Assembly (NCBI RefSeq): GCF_014673215.1
Contig: NZ_JACWMS010000004.1
Span: 434,001-498,000 of the forward strand
DNA from: Gordonia hankookensis
Lineage (GTDB): Bacteria > Actinomycetota > Actinomycetes > Mycobacteriales > Mycobacteriaceae
DNA length: 64,000 bases
Direction: 5' to 3'
Shown: positions 16,066 through 24,960 of the stretch, one piece after another
How positions within the stretch are numbered: position 1 is the first letter of the stretch
Layout of the letters: every line of letters starts with the position of its first letter
Made by a program: the position numbers and the translations under genes
Notes under the pieces: model-generated
Told to the model about the DNA's origin: nothing
Databases searched by the model: none
The model's input: only the letters and a program-made list of their open reading frames with translations

Positions 16066-18012
16066 ATGCTGGGGCTGGCCCACCTGGATCGGCCGTTCGA
16101 CTATCTGATCGACACCGACCAGGACGCATCGGCCGTGCCCGGCGTCCGGGTGCGCGTGCGGTTCGCCGGACGGCTCGTCGACGGATTCCTTCTCGATCGC
16201 GTGACCGAGAGTGATCACGCAGGCAAACTGGGCTGGCTCGAGCGGGTGGTCTCCCCGGAGCCGGTTCTCGGTGCTGATCTGGCAACCCTGTGTCGTGCTG
16301 TCGCCGACCGCTACGCAGGCACGATGTCGGATGTGGTCCGGCTCGCGGTCCCGCCGAGGCACGCCCGGACCGAGAAGGAGGACACCCCGGTTCCGGCGTC
16401 GTCCGGTCCTGTCGCGATGCCCGACACAGCGGCCTGGACCACGACCTATTCGACCGCGGATTCCTTTCTCGCGTCGATGCATTCGGGCCACCCGCGGGCG
16501 ATCTGGCAGGCGACGCCGGGCGAGGACTGGCCGTCTCGTCTCGCCGAACTGGCCGCGACGGCAGCAGCGGCCGGACGCGGCGCGATCCTGGTGGTGCCGG
16601 ATCAGCGCGATCTCGATCGTCTCGAGGCCGCATGCGGACCGATCTTCGGGGAACGCTGCGTCACGCTGGCGGCCGGGCTCGGTCCGACCGCACGGTACCG
16701 ACGGTGGCTCGCCATCCGCAGGGGAGCGGTCGACGTGGTCCTCGGTACCCGGAGCGCGATGTTCGCGCCGGTGCATGATCTCGGTCTGATCGCGGTGTGG
16801 GACGACGGCGACGACAGTCTCAACGAGCCGCGAGCGCCGTATCCGCATCCTCGGGAGGTCGCGGTGCTGCGGTCTCATCAGCAGCGGTGTGCCCTGGTGA
16901 TCGGGGGATTCGCGCGGACCACCGAAGCGCAGTCGCTGGTGACCGCGGGGTGGGCACACGACCTCGTCGCCGATCGCGCGACCGTGCGTTCGCGCACCGC
17001 TCGCGTGGTCGCGCTCAGTGCCGAGGACCGCAGGGTCGCAGGCGATCCCCTGGCCCGGTCCGCTCGCATCCCCGGAGTGGCCTTCGAGGCGGCGCGGTCC
17101 GCAGTGGCGGCCGATGCACCGGTGCTGTTCAGTGTTCCCCGTCGCGGTTACATGCCGTCGCTGGCGTGCGCACGGTGCCGGGCACACGCTCGTTGCCGGA
17201 CGTGTCACGGACCGGTGCAACTCGATGCGGGCAACGTGTTGTCGTGCCGCTGGTGCGGACGGGTGGAGAGGTCGTTTCGCTGTGCCGAGTGTGGCGGGAG
17301 CGAGGTGCGCGCACTCACCACCGGCGCCCGGCGGACCGCGGAAGAACTCGGTCGTGCGTTCGCCGGGGTCCCCGTCGCCACCTCCGGGGGTGCGTCGGTC
17401 CTCGACGAGGTGGAGACGGGCGCCCGGATCGTGGTGGCCACACCCGGGGCCGAACCCGTCGTCGCCGGCGGATATGGGGCCGCCGTTGTGCTCGACACCT
17501 GGGCGCAACTGGATCGGGCGGATCTGCGCGCCGCGGAAGACGCGGTGCGGCGCTGGATGGCGGTCGGGTCGCTGGTGCGCCCGCACGCCGCGGGCGGCAC
17601 GATGGTGATCGTCGCCGATGCCGGACTCGCGCCGGTCCAGGCCATGATCCGTTGGGACCCGGTGGGTTTCGCGCAACAAGAGCTGGCGCAGCGCACCGAA
17701 CTCGGCTTTCCGCCCGCGGTCACGATGGCGTCGATCGACGGCCCGCCGGAGACGATCGGCGCCTTCGTCGACGGGGTCGGATTACCCGACGGCGCAGAGA
17801 GACTCGGTCCGGTTCCGCTGCCTGCGGGTGTGCGTGCACCGGCGGGCTCGGGGGATTCCTTCGACGGGGACATCGAGCGCATCCTGCTGCGGGTCGACCG
17901 CCGTGACGGCAAGGGCCTGGCCGCGGCGCTGGTGGCCGCTCAGGTGCGGCGCAACGCGAATCATGACACCGGACCGATCCGCGTCCAGGTCGATCCCCCT
18001 ACGATCGGATGA
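16066..18012 (+). CDS. priA: PriA-like primosome protein lacking helicase motifs
   Basis: The protein (648 aa from ATG 16066) aligns with actinobacterial 'probable replication restart protein PriA'. The N-terminal 3'-DNA-binding domain begins GLAHLDRPFDY. Where true PriA has the Walker A loop this protein has WQATPGEDWPSRL (about 147), and where it has DEEH there is VWDDGDDS (about 245), so ATP hydrolysis is unlikely. The zinc-binding Cys cluster is kept (about 368-413: CARCRAHARCRTC, CRWCG, CAECGG). The frame stays open upstream to about 16015 with family-like residues (ERPIGKVLPM) but without ATG, GTG or TTG, so the true start is uncertain and may be a CTG. A DNA-binding structural role is inferred. 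Confidence 0.85.
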   Translation: MLGLAHLDRPFDYLIDTDQDASAVPGVRVRVRFAGRLVDGFLLDRVTESDHAGKLGWLERVVSPEPVLGADLATLCRAVADRYAGTMSDVVRLAVPPRHARTEKEDTPVPASSGPVAMPDTAAWTTTYSTADSFLASMHSGHPRAIWQATPGEDWPSRLAELAATAAAAGRGAILVVPDQRDLDRLEAACGPIFGERCVTLAAGLGPTARYRRWLAIRRGAVDVVLGTRSAMFAPVHDLGLIAVWDDGDDSLNEPRAPYPHPREVAVLRSHQQRCALVIGGFARTTEAQSLVTAGWAHDLVADRATVRSRTARVVALSAEDRRVAGDPLARSARIPGVAFEAARSAVAADAPVLFSVPRRGYMPSLACARCRAHARCRTCHGPVQLDAGNVLSCRWCGRVERSFRCAECGGSEVRALTTGARRTAEELGRAFAGVPVATSGGASVLDEVETGARIVVATPGAEPVVAGGYGAAVVLDTWAQLDRADLRAAEDAVRRWMAVGSLVRPHAAGGTMVIVADAGLAPVQAMIRWDPVGFAQQELAQRTELGFPPAVTMASIDGPPETIGAFVDGVGLPDGAERLGPVPLPAGVRAPAGSGDSFDGDIERILLRVDRRDGKGLAAALVAAQVRRNANHDTGPIRVQVDPPTIG

Positions 18013-18049
18013 GCACGGACATCGCCGTCGTCCGCGACGAAAGGGTCGT

Positions 18050-18988
18050 ATGAGGGTCGTATTCGCCGGAACCCCGGAGGTGGCGGTGCCGTCTCTGCAG
18101 TTGCTGATGGACTCGCCGCAGCACGAGGTGGTCGGGGTGATCTCGCGACCCGATGCCGCATCGGGGCGCGGTCGTTCGGTGGTCCGGTCACCGGTGGCGT
18201 CTCTCGCCGACGAACACGGCCTCGAGGTGATCACCCCGCGACGGCTCACCGATCCAGGGGTGCTCGACCGGCTGCGAACCTGGCGACCCGACTGCGGGGC
18301 GGTGGTCGCCTACGGTGGGCTGGTTCCCGCAGGCCTGCTGGACCTGCCGACGCACGGTTGGATCAATCTGCACTTCTCGGTCCTGCCGGCCTGGCGGGGC
18401 GCGGCACCGGTCCAGCATGCGATCGCCGCGGGTGACGAGGTCACCGGCGCGAGCACGTTCCAGCTGGAGGAGGGGCTCGACACCGGGCCGGTCTACGGTC
18501 TGATCACCGAGAACATCGGGCCGGCCGACACCAGTGGAGACCTCCTCGAACGGTTGTCGAAGGCGGGCGCGCACCTGTTGCTGTCGACACTCGACGGTGT
18601 CGATTCCGGCACCCTGATGCCGGTGGCCCAGACCGCCGCAGGCGTCAGCCACGCCCCGAAGGTCGACGTGGATGACGCGCGGATCCGGTGGGATCTGCCC
18701 GCCCACATCGTCGACCGTCGAATCCGGGCGCACACCCCGGCACCCGGCGCCTGGACCACCCTCGACGGTGCACGAATCAAAGTCGGTCCGGTGACGCCGC
18801 TGGAGGTGCCCGACGAGCCGACCCGGCCTGCGCCGGGCGAGCTGGTGGTGGCGAAACGTTCGGTCGATGTCGGCACGGCCACCCGACCGGTGCGTCTGTC
18901 CTGGGTGCAGCCGCCCGGAAAGAAGGCGATGCCTGCGGCGGATTGGGCGCGCGGTGCACATCTGGGAGATGGGACGGTGGTGGAATGA
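18050..18988 (+). CDS. fmt: Methionyl-tRNA formyltransferase
   Basis: Fmt (312 aa) formylates initiator Met-tRNA using 10-formyl-THF. The N-terminal hydrolase-like domain starts MRVVFAGTPEVAVPSL. The signature NLHFSVLPAWRGAAPVQHAI (about 104-123) includes the conserved active-site residues, and TGASTFQLEEGLDTGPV follows. The C-terminal tRNA-binding beta barrel ends near the stop. The ATG is chosen because the conserved fold begins at once. It overlaps rsmB by 4 nt (ATGA). Confidence 0.96.
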   Translation: MRVVFAGTPEVAVPSLQLLMDSPQHEVVGVISRPDAASGRGRSVVRSPVASLADEHGLEVITPRRLTDPGVLDRLRTWRPDCGAVVAYGGLVPAGLLDLPTHGWINLHFSVLPAWRGAAPVQHAIAAGDEVTGASTFQLEEGLDTGPVYGLITENIGPADTSGDLLERLSKAGAHLLLSTLDGVDSGTLMPVAQTAAGVSHAPKVDVDDARIRWDLPAHIVDRRIRAHTPAPGAWTTLDGARIKVGPVTPLEVPDEPTRPAPGELVVAKRSVDVGTATRPVRLSWVQPPGKKAMPAADWARGAHLGDGTVVE

Positions 18989-20346
18989 AGCGCTCGCCGA
19001 TGATTCGCGACAAGTCGGTCGACCCCGCGCGGGCGGCGGCGCGCGACACCCTCCGGGCAGTTCGCGAACGCGATGCCTACGCCAACCTCATCCTGCCGAA
19101 GATCTTGCGGGAGAGGGGGATCACCGGCCGAGACGCCGCCCTCGCCACCGAGCTCGCCTACGGTTCGGCCCGCGCGCAGGGGTTGCTCGACGCGGTCATC
19201 GCCTCGGCCGCCGATCGTCCGGTCGACGAGATCGACGGCCGGGTGCTCGACGTGCTGCGGCTCGGTGTCTATCAGCTGTTGCGCACCCGGATCGGCGCTC
19301 ATGCGGCCGTCTCGACCTCCGTCGACCTGATCAGATCAGAGGCGGGAATGGGTCCCGCCGGCTTCGTGAACGCGGTGCTGCGCAAGGTGTCCCAGCGCGA
19401 CGAGGACCTCTGGATCGACGACCTCGCGCCCTCGATCGCCGATGATCTGATCGGGAACCTGGCGTTCCGGTACGCCCATCCTCGCTGGATCGCGCAGGTC
19501 TTCGACGATGCGCTGGGCGGTTCCGCAGGCCGACTGCAGGCGGCGTTGGCCGCCGACGACGAACGCCCGCCGGTGCACCTGGTGGCCCGGCCGGGTCTGA
19601 TCACCGCCGAGGAGCTGGCGCTCGTCAGCGACGGCGAGGTCGGCCGCTACTCGCCGTACTGCGTCTATCTCGCAGGCGGTGACCCGGGCGATCTCGAGGC
19701 CGTCCGCGACGGCTATGCCGGTGTGCAGGACGAGGGCAGCCAGCTGGTCGGTCGCGCGATGACGGTCGCCGAGGTGACCGACGACGCCGGTCGCTGGCTG
19801 GACATGTGCGCGGGCCCCGGCGGAAAGGCTGCGCTGGTGGCCGCGATCGCCGACATCGACGGTGCGCGCCTCGACGCGGTGGAGGTGTCCGAGCATCGTG
19901 CCGAACTGATCCGGAAGGTCGTGGGTGACCTGCCGGTCGACGTGTATGTCGCCGATGCGCGGTCGAGCGGACTGACACCGGGGTACGACCGGATCCTGCT
20001 GGACGCGCCGTGCAGCGGGCTCGGTTCGCTGCGCCGTCGACCGGAGGCCCGGTGGCGGCGCACGCCCGACGACGTGGACGAACTCGTCGTGCTGCAGCGC
20101 GAACTCCTCGCCGAGGCGCTGCGGTTGGTCCGGCCGGGCGGCGTGGTCGTCTATTCGACCTGCTCACCGCACCCGGCCGAGACGACCGGGGTGGTCGCCG
20201 ACGTCCTGGCCGCCCATCCGGAGGTCGAGCAGATCGACGCGCGCCCGCTGGTGTCAGCCGACTCGATGGGCGACGGTCCACACGTCCAGTTGTGGCCGCA
20301 CATCCACGGCACCGATGCGATGTTCCTGGCCGCCCTGCGTCGCTGA
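18985..20346 (+). CDS. rsmB: 16S rRNA m5C967 methyltransferase RsmB (Fmu/Sun)
   Basis: RsmB (453 aa) methylates C967 of 16S rRNA. An N-terminal NusB-like RNA-binding domain (about 10-145) is followed by the SAM-dependent domain with MCAGPGGKAALVAAI (about 273-287), the motif IV cysteine in LLDAPCSGLGSLRR and the catalytic cysteine in VYSTCSPHPAET. Both catalytic cysteines are present. It is translationally coupled to fmt through a 4-nt overlap. Length fits the family. Confidence 0.95.
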   Translation: MKRSPMIRDKSVDPARAAARDTLRAVRERDAYANLILPKILRERGITGRDAALATELAYGSARAQGLLDAVIASAADRPVDEIDGRVLDVLRLGVYQLLRTRIGAHAAVSTSVDLIRSEAGMGPAGFVNAVLRKVSQRDEDLWIDDLAPSIADDLIGNLAFRYAHPRWIAQVFDDALGGSAGRLQAALAADDERPPVHLVARPGLITAEELALVSDGEVGRYSPYCVYLAGGDPGDLEAVRDGYAGVQDEGSQLVGRAMTVAEVTDDAGRWLDMCAGPGGKAALVAAIADIDGARLDAVEVSEHRAELIRKVVGDLPVDVYVADARSSGLTPGYDRILLDAPCSGLGSLRRRPEARWRRTPDDVDELVVLQRELLAEALRLVRPGGVVVYSTCSPHPAETTGVVADVLAAHPEVEQIDARPLVSADSMGDGPHVQLWPHIHGTDAMFLAALRR

Positions 20347-20405
20347 CCGGTCGCTGCCCCGGCGACAAGAGCCGAGACCGGCGCGGCCGGGCATGTCATG
20401 CGCCC

Positions 20406-20411
20406 TACAAT
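20406..20411 (+). promoter_or_regulatory. -10 box (TACAAT) of a probable leaderless rpe transcript
   Basis: TACAAT is a near-perfect -10 element ending 8 nt before the rpe ATG. There is no Shine-Dalgarno before the ATG. Together these suggest that rpe-rib transcription starts at the A of the start codon. Confidence 0.6.
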
Positions 20412-20419
20412 CTGAGGCC

Positions 20420-21121
20420 ATGTGTGATTCCGGATCTGCCCCGATGATCGCCCCGTCCATCCTCTCCGCGGATTTCGCGAATCTCGGCGCCGAGGCCGAG
20501 GCCGTCGCCGGGTCCGGGACCAACCGCGCCGACTGGCTGCACGTGGATGTCATGGATGCTCACTTCGTGCCCAATCTGACGCTGGGGCTCCCCGTGGTGG
20601 AGAGCCTGCTGAAGGCCACCGACATCCCGCTCGACTGCCATCTGATGATCGAGGACCCGGGCCGCTGGGCACCGCCGTATGCGGAGGCCGGCGCCTACAA
20701 CGTCACCTTCCATGCCGAGGCCACCGATGATCCGGTCGCCGTCGCCCGTGATGTCCGGGCGGCCGGCGCCAAGGCCGGTCTGAGCATCAAGCCGGGCACT
20801 CCGCTGGAGCCCTATCTGCAGATCCTGCGCGACTTCGACACGCTCCTCATCATGAGTGTGGAGCCGGGATTCGGTGGACAGCAGTTCATCCCCGAGGTCT
20901 TGGCGAAGGCCCGTGCGATCCGGAAGTTCATCGACTCGGAGGATCTGCGGCTGCTCGTCGAGATCGACGGCGGCATCAACGCCGACACCATCGAACAGGC
21001 TGCCGAGGCGGGTATCGACTGTTTCGTGGCCGGGTCGGCCGTCTACGGGGCCGCGGATCCTGGTGCCGCCGTCGGTGCACTGCGCGCGCAGGCCGCGGCC
21101 GCGCGGGCGAGCGCCGGCTGA
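20420..21121 (+). CDS. rpe: Ribulose-phosphate 3-epimerase
   Basis: Rpe (233 aa) interconverts ribulose 5-phosphate and xylulose 5-phosphate in a TIM barrel. Metal and catalytic motifs are visible: APSILSADFANLG at the N-terminus, LHVDVMDAHFVPNLTLG, DCHLMIEDP, SVEPGFGGQQF and VEIDGGINADT. ATG 20420 is preferred over ATG 20444 because a TACAAT box lies 8 nt upstream. Ribulose 5-phosphate is also a riboflavin precursor, so its position ahead of the rib genes makes metabolic sense. Confidence 0.95.
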   Translation: MCDSGSAPMIAPSILSADFANLGAEAEAVAGSGTNRADWLHVDVMDAHFVPNLTLGLPVVESLLKATDIPLDCHLMIEDPGRWAPPYAEAGAYNVTFHAEATDDPVAVARDVRAAGAKAGLSIKPGTPLEPYLQILRDFDTLLIMSVEPGFGGQQFIPEVLAKARAIRKFIDSEDLRLLVEIDGGINADTIEQAAEAGIDCFVAGSAVYGAADPGAAVGALRAQAAAARASAG

Positions 21122-21128
21122 CCGCGAC

Positions 21129-22154
21129 ATGGTGGATGAGCCGTTGCCATCGGGTACCGATGTGGCGCGTGCGATGGATCTCGCCATCGACGAGTCGCGC
21201 CACGCGCAGGGTGCCAGCTCACCCAATCCGCCTGTCGGTGCGGTGATCCTCTCCGCCGACGGTGCCGTGGTCGGCCGCGGATTCACCCAACCCGTCGGCG
21301 GGCCCCATGCCGAGGTGATGGCCCTACGCGAGGCGGGTGCGGCAGCCGCCGGGGCGACGGCGGTGGTCACGCTCGAGCCCTGCGATCACACCGGGCGCAC
21401 CGGCCCCTGCACGCGCGCACTCATCGATGCCGGGGTCACCGCCGTCTACTACGCCGTCGAGGATCCGAATCCGACCGCGGCCGGGGGAGCGCAGACGATG
21501 CGCACGGCCGGCCTGACCGTGGTCGGCGGCATCCGGGCCGGCGAGGCCGAGGTCGGCCCACTGCGGGCATGGCTCTTCCGGCAACGGCATGGTCGCCCGC
21601 TCGTGACCGCGAAGATCGCCGCGAGCATCGACGGACGGGTCGCCGCACCCGATGGCACAAGTCAGTGGATCACCGGGCCCCTCGCGCGTCGGCGAGCACA
21701 CCGACAACGCGCCACTCTCGACGCGATCGTGGTCGGCACCGGGACCGTGCTGCGTGACAATCCCGCGTTGACGGCCCGACATACCAACGGCGACTTGCGA
21801 ACTCATCAACCAACACGAGTGGTGATGGGGCAGCGGGACCTGCCCGACACCGCACAGGTCGCCGACGGGGCCGCGCCGCTGAGGCACATCCGAACCCACG
21901 ATCCGGCAGCGGTGCTCGCCGATCTCCCGGATGCATTGTGGGTCCTCGTGGAGGGTGGGCCGTCCATCATCGGGGCGTTCCTCGCCGCGGATCTCGTCGA
22001 CGAGATCGAGGCGTATGTGGCACCGGTGGTTCTCGGCGGTGGTCCCGCGTCGGTGGCCGTACCCGACGTGACGACACTGGCCGACGCGAGGCGATTTTCC
22101 CTCAGTGCGGTGGAAACGCTCGGTTCCGATGTGCTGCTGCGTCTGTCCCGCTGA
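21129..22154 (+). CDS. ribD: Riboflavin biosynthesis deaminase/reductase RibD
   Basis: RibD (341 aa) deaminates and then reduces the first pyrimidine intermediate of riboflavin synthesis. The N-terminal deaminase domain has the zinc site HAEVMALREAG and LEPCDHTGRTGPCTRAL. The C-terminal reductase domain starts near TAKIAASIDGRVAAPDG and ends with VLVEGGPSIIGAFL. It starts 7 nt after rpe. It lies upstream of the FMN riboswitch, so unlike ribE-ribBA-ribH it is not directly under that switch. Confidence 0.95.
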   Translation: MVDEPLPSGTDVARAMDLAIDESRHAQGASSPNPPVGAVILSADGAVVGRGFTQPVGGPHAEVMALREAGAAAAGATAVVTLEPCDHTGRTGPCTRALIDAGVTAVYYAVEDPNPTAAGGAQTMRTAGLTVVGGIRAGEAEVGPLRAWLFRQRHGRPLVTAKIAASIDGRVAAPDGTSQWITGPLARRRAHRQRATLDAIVVGTGTVLRDNPALTARHTNGDLRTHQPTRVVMGQRDLPDTAQVADGAAPLRHIRTHDPAAVLADLPDALWVLVEGGPSIIGAFLAADLVDEIEAYVAPVVLGGGPASVAVPDVTTLADARRFSLSAVETLGSDVLLRLSR

Positions 22155-22233
22155 GCGGCACTGTGCCGGTCGAGTCCGTGATCATGATCGCACCTGTGAC
22201 GGACGCGAAATGCCACGGTGAGTCGGGGCGTGC

Positions 22234-22239
22234 TAATTT
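22234..22239 (+). promoter_or_regulatory. Extended -10 box (TGC-TAATTT) before the FMN riboswitch
   Basis: TGCTAATTT (22231-22239) combines a TGn extension with TAATTT. It ends 11 nt before the first base of the riboswitch, so transcription would begin just ahead of the aptamer. No clear -35 is visible, as is usual for extended -10 promoters. Confidence 0.5.
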
Positions 22240-22250
22240 CGATATCAGAG

Positions 22251-22398
22251 TTCTCGGGGCGGGGTGTAATTCCCCACCGGCGGTGATGGTGTCCTCCCAC
22301 ACGAGGGGATGTCGAGCCCGCGAGCGCCTGCCGGCCGGCAGGGACAGCAGATCCGGTGTGAATCCGGAGCCGACGGTCATAGTCCGGATGTGAGAGAA
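22251..22398 (+). promoter_or_regulatory. FMN (RFN) riboswitch
   Basis: The RFN element is unmistakable. The P1 strands pair across the element (start TTCTCGGGGC, end GAGAGAA). The conserved segments GGGGTGTAATTCCCCACCGG and CGGTGAT lie near the 5' side, AGCCCGCGAGCGC in the middle and the GATCCGGTGTGAATCCGGAG stretch plus GCCGACGGTCATAGTCCGGATG near the 3' side. It senses FMN and represses riboflavin genes when FMN is abundant. It controls ribE-ribBA-ribH here. Confidence 0.97.
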
Positions 22399-22439
22399 CG
22401 GGCACCACCGACGGCCGCCCTCGTCTCACCTCGCCGCAT

Positions 22440-22462
22440 GCTCCGAGCGAGTACTGAGGAGC
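22440..22462 (+). promoter_or_regulatory. Candidate expression-platform hairpin hiding the ribE ribosome site
   Basis: GCTCC (22440-22444) can pair with GGAGC (22458-22462), which contains the GGAG ribosome site 6-9 nt before the ribE GTG. No U-rich terminator lies between aptamer and gene. The switch probably acts on translation by this hairpin; an upstream anti-sequester strand was not defined. Confidence 0.45.
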
Positions 22463-22467
22463 GCCAC

Positions 22468-23157
22468 GTGTTTACCGGGATCGTCGAGGAACTCGGCACC
22501 ATCGTCCGTCGAGACGATCTGACCGATGCCGCCCGACTGACCGTTCGCGGACCCCTTGTGACCAGCGATGCCAAGTTCGGTGACTCGATAGCGGTCAACG
22601 GCGTGTGTCTGACCGTCGTCGAGCAGGGACCCGACGAGTTCACCGTCGATGTGATGGCCGAGACCCTGCGCCGCAGCTCGCTCGCCGCGCTCGGCAGCGG
22701 CAGTCCGGTGAATCTCGAACGAGCGATGGCCGCAGGCGGACGATTCGGCGGTCACATCGTGCAAGGGCACGTCGACGGTGTGGGCGAGGTCATCTCCGTC
22801 ACCCCGTCGGACCATTGGACGATCGTGCGGATCGCCGTCCCGGACGAGCTGAGCCGCTACATCGTGGAGAAGGGATCGATCACCGTCGACGGGGTCTCGC
22901 TGACCGTCGCGGCACTCGGCACGTCCCCCGGGTCGGGGTCGTGGTTCGAGATCTCCCTCATCCCCACCACGCTGAAAGAGACCAACCTCGGGGTCGCCAC
23001 CACGGGCAACCCGTTGAACCTCGAGGTCGACGTAATCGCCAAGTACGTCGAGCGTCTGCATCCCGCTCTGCGGGACCAGGTCGACTCGCAGGTGCCGGGC
23101 GCAGGCGACGATGGCGTGCGTGACGCGTCAGGGAGTGGAGTCAACGATGACGAGTGA
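22468..23157 (+). CDS. ribE: Riboflavin synthase alpha subunit
   Basis: Riboflavin synthase (229 aa) dismutates two lumazine molecules to riboflavin. The two tandem lumazine-binding repeats are clear: the first starts VFTGIVEELGTI with VNGVCLTV, and the second starts near GGHIVQGHVDGVGEV with VDGVSLTVAALG. The start GTG 22468 gives the conserved N-terminus (M)FTGIVEE. It overlaps ribBA by 11 nt. The C-terminal ~25 residues extend beyond the fold. Confidence 0.96.
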   Translation: MFTGIVEELGTIVRRDDLTDAARLTVRGPLVTSDAKFGDSIAVNGVCLTVVEQGPDEFTVDVMAETLRRSSLAALGSGSPVNLERAMAAGGRFGGHIVQGHVDGVGEVISVTPSDHWTIVRIAVPDELSRYIVEKGSITVDGVSLTVAALGTSPGSGSWFEISLIPTTLKETNLGVATTGNPLNLEVDVIAKYVERLHPALRDQVDSQVPGAGDDGVRDASGSGVNDDE

Positions 23158-24478
23158 AGCAGCAGTGGGCAGCGGCGGCCTTGCCGATCCTCCGGGCCGG
23201 GTGGCGCAGGCCGATGTCCGGCTCGACTCGGTGGAGCGGGCGATCGCCGACATCGCGGCCGGAAAGGCCGTCGTGGTGGTCGATGACGAGGACCGCGAGA
23301 ACGAGGGCGACCTGATCTTCGCCGCGGAGAAGGCGACGCCTGAGCTCGTCGCCTTCATGGTGCGCTATACCTCGGGCTATCTGTGTGTGCCCCTCGCCGG
23401 TGAGGACTGCGACCGTCTCGGTCTCCCGCCGATGTACTCGATGAACCAGGACAAGCACGGGACCGCGTATACCGTCACCGTCGACGCGCGCGAGGGCATC
23501 GGCACCGGGATCAGCGCGTCCGACCGGGCCACCACCATGCGGCTGCTCGCCGATCCGCAGAGCAGCGCGGTCGACTTCACCCGGCCCGGTCATGTGGTGC
23601 CGCTGCGAGCCAAGGAGGGCGGCGTGCTGCGCCGTCCCGGCCACACCGAGGCGGCGGTCGACCTGTCCCGGCTCGCCGGGTTGTCACCCGCCGGGGTGAT
23701 CTGCGAGATCGTCAGCCAGAAGGACGAGGGCTCGATGGCGCAGACCGATGAGCTCCGGGTGTTCGCCGACGACCACGACCTGGCCCTCATCTCGATCGCC
23801 GATCTCATCGCATGGCGCCGTCGTCACGAGAAGCATGTCGTGCGGGTTGCCGAGGCGCGTATCCCCACCCGGCACGGCGATTTCCGCGCGGTCGGGTACT
23901 CGAGCATCTACGACGACGTCGAGCACGTCGCGCTGGTCAAGGGCGACATCTCGGGGGCGGATGGACAGGGCCACGACGTCCTGGTGCGAGTGCACTCGGA
24001 GTGTCTGACCGGTGATGTCTTCGGGTCGCTGCGCTGCGACTGCGGACCCCAACTCGATGCCGCCATGGAGATGGTGTCGGCGGAGGGACGTGGCGTCGTC
24101 CTGTACATGCGGGGTCACGAGGGGCGTGGCATCGGGCTGCTCCACAAACTACAGGCGTATCAGCTGCAGGATTCCGGATCGGACACCGTCGATGCGAATC
24201 TCCAGCTCGGTCTGCCCGCCGACTCCCGCGACTACGGGCTCGGTGCGCAGATCCTCGTGGACCTCGGCGTCAGCTCGATGCGCCTGCTCACGAACAATCC
24301 GGCCAAGCGGGTGGGCCTCGACGGGTACGGCCTGCAGATCGTCGATCGAGTGCCGATGCCGGTCAGGGCGAACTCGGAGAATCTGCGGTACCTGCGGACC
24401 AAACGTGACCGGATGGGCCACGACCTGGTGGGTCTTGAGGAGTGGGTGGACAGCGACGGAGAGGCCGGGCCGGCGTGA
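23147..24478 (+). CDS. ribBA: Bifunctional DHBP synthase / GTP cyclohydrolase II
   Basis: RibBA (443 aa) supplies both riboflavin precursors. The N-terminal DHBP synthase domain (about 25-225) has VVVDDEDRENEGDLIFAAE and the HTEAAVDLSRLAG motif. The C-terminal GTP cyclohydrolase II domain holds the zinc cysteines in SECLTGDVFGSLRCDCGPQL and the catalytic region RGHEGRGIGLLHKLQAYQLQ. ATG 23147 lies within the end of ribE. The GTGA junction couples it to ribH. Confidence 0.96.
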   Translation: MTSEAAVGSGGLADPPGRVAQADVRLDSVERAIADIAAGKAVVVVDDEDRENEGDLIFAAEKATPELVAFMVRYTSGYLCVPLAGEDCDRLGLPPMYSMNQDKHGTAYTVTVDAREGIGTGISASDRATTMRLLADPQSSAVDFTRPGHVVPLRAKEGGVLRRPGHTEAAVDLSRLAGLSPAGVICEIVSQKDEGSMAQTDELRVFADDHDLALISIADLIAWRRRHEKHVVRVAEARIPTRHGDFRAVGYSSIYDDVEHVALVKGDISGADGQGHDVLVRVHSECLTGDVFGSLRCDCGPQLDAAMEMVSAEGRGVVLYMRGHEGRGIGLLHKLQAYQLQDSGSDTVDANLQLGLPADSRDYGLGAQILVDLGVSSMRLLTNNPAKRVGLDGYGLQIVDRVPMPVRANSENLRYLRTKRDRMGHDLVGLEEWVDSDGEAGPA

Positions 24479-24960
24479 GTGGACATGGTGAGCCCACCCT
24501 GGACCTGGCAGATGCGAGCGCGGTTCGACTGGCGATCGTCTCCTCCCGATGGCATGCCACGATCTGCACCGCGCTGCTCGACGGTGCCGTGCGCGCGGCC
24601 GCCGACCACGGCGTGACAGATCCCACGATCGTGAACGTGGCCGGGGCCATCGAGCTGCCGGTGATCGTGCAGGCGCTGGCCCGCAACCACGATGCGGTGG
24701 TGGCACTCGGCGTGGTGATCAAGGGCGAGACACCACATTTCGACTATGTCTGCGACGCGGTGACCGCCGGTCTGACACGGGTGTCGCTGGACGAGTCGAC
24801 ACCGGTCGGGAACGGGGTGCTGACCACGCTGACCGAGGAGCAGGCACTGGCCCGGGCGGGTCTGCCCGACTCCAAGGAGGACAAGGGTGCCCAGGCGACG
24901 ACGGCGGCCCTCGCCTCTGCGCTGACCCTGCGGGCGCTGGCCCTGGGTGAGCTCAGATGA
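24475..24960 (+). CDS. ribH: 6,7-dimethyl-8-ribityllumazine synthase
   Basis: RibH (161 aa) condenses DHBP with the ribityl pyrimidine to lumazine and forms an icosahedral or pentameric shell. The family motifs are seen: IVSSRWHATICTALLDGA, VNVAGAIELPVI, ALGVVIKGETPHFDYVCDA and GNGVLTTLTEEQA. The start is GTG 24475, overlapping the ribBA stop, and it overlaps the next gene by 4 nt. Confidence 0.96.
   Translation: MSGHGEPTLDLADASAVRLAIVSSRWHATICTALLDGAVRAAADHGVTDPTIVNVAGAIELPVIVQALARNHDAVVALGVVIKGETPHFDYVCDAVTAGLTRVSLDESTPVGNGVLTTLTEEQALARAGLPDSKEDKGAQATTAALASALTLRALALGELR

Noticed and set aside
14822..16633. 603-codon minus-strand frame opposite metK and priA
   Set aside because: It is antisense to metK and the start of priA, and its sequence is low-complexity Arg/Pro-rich at one end.
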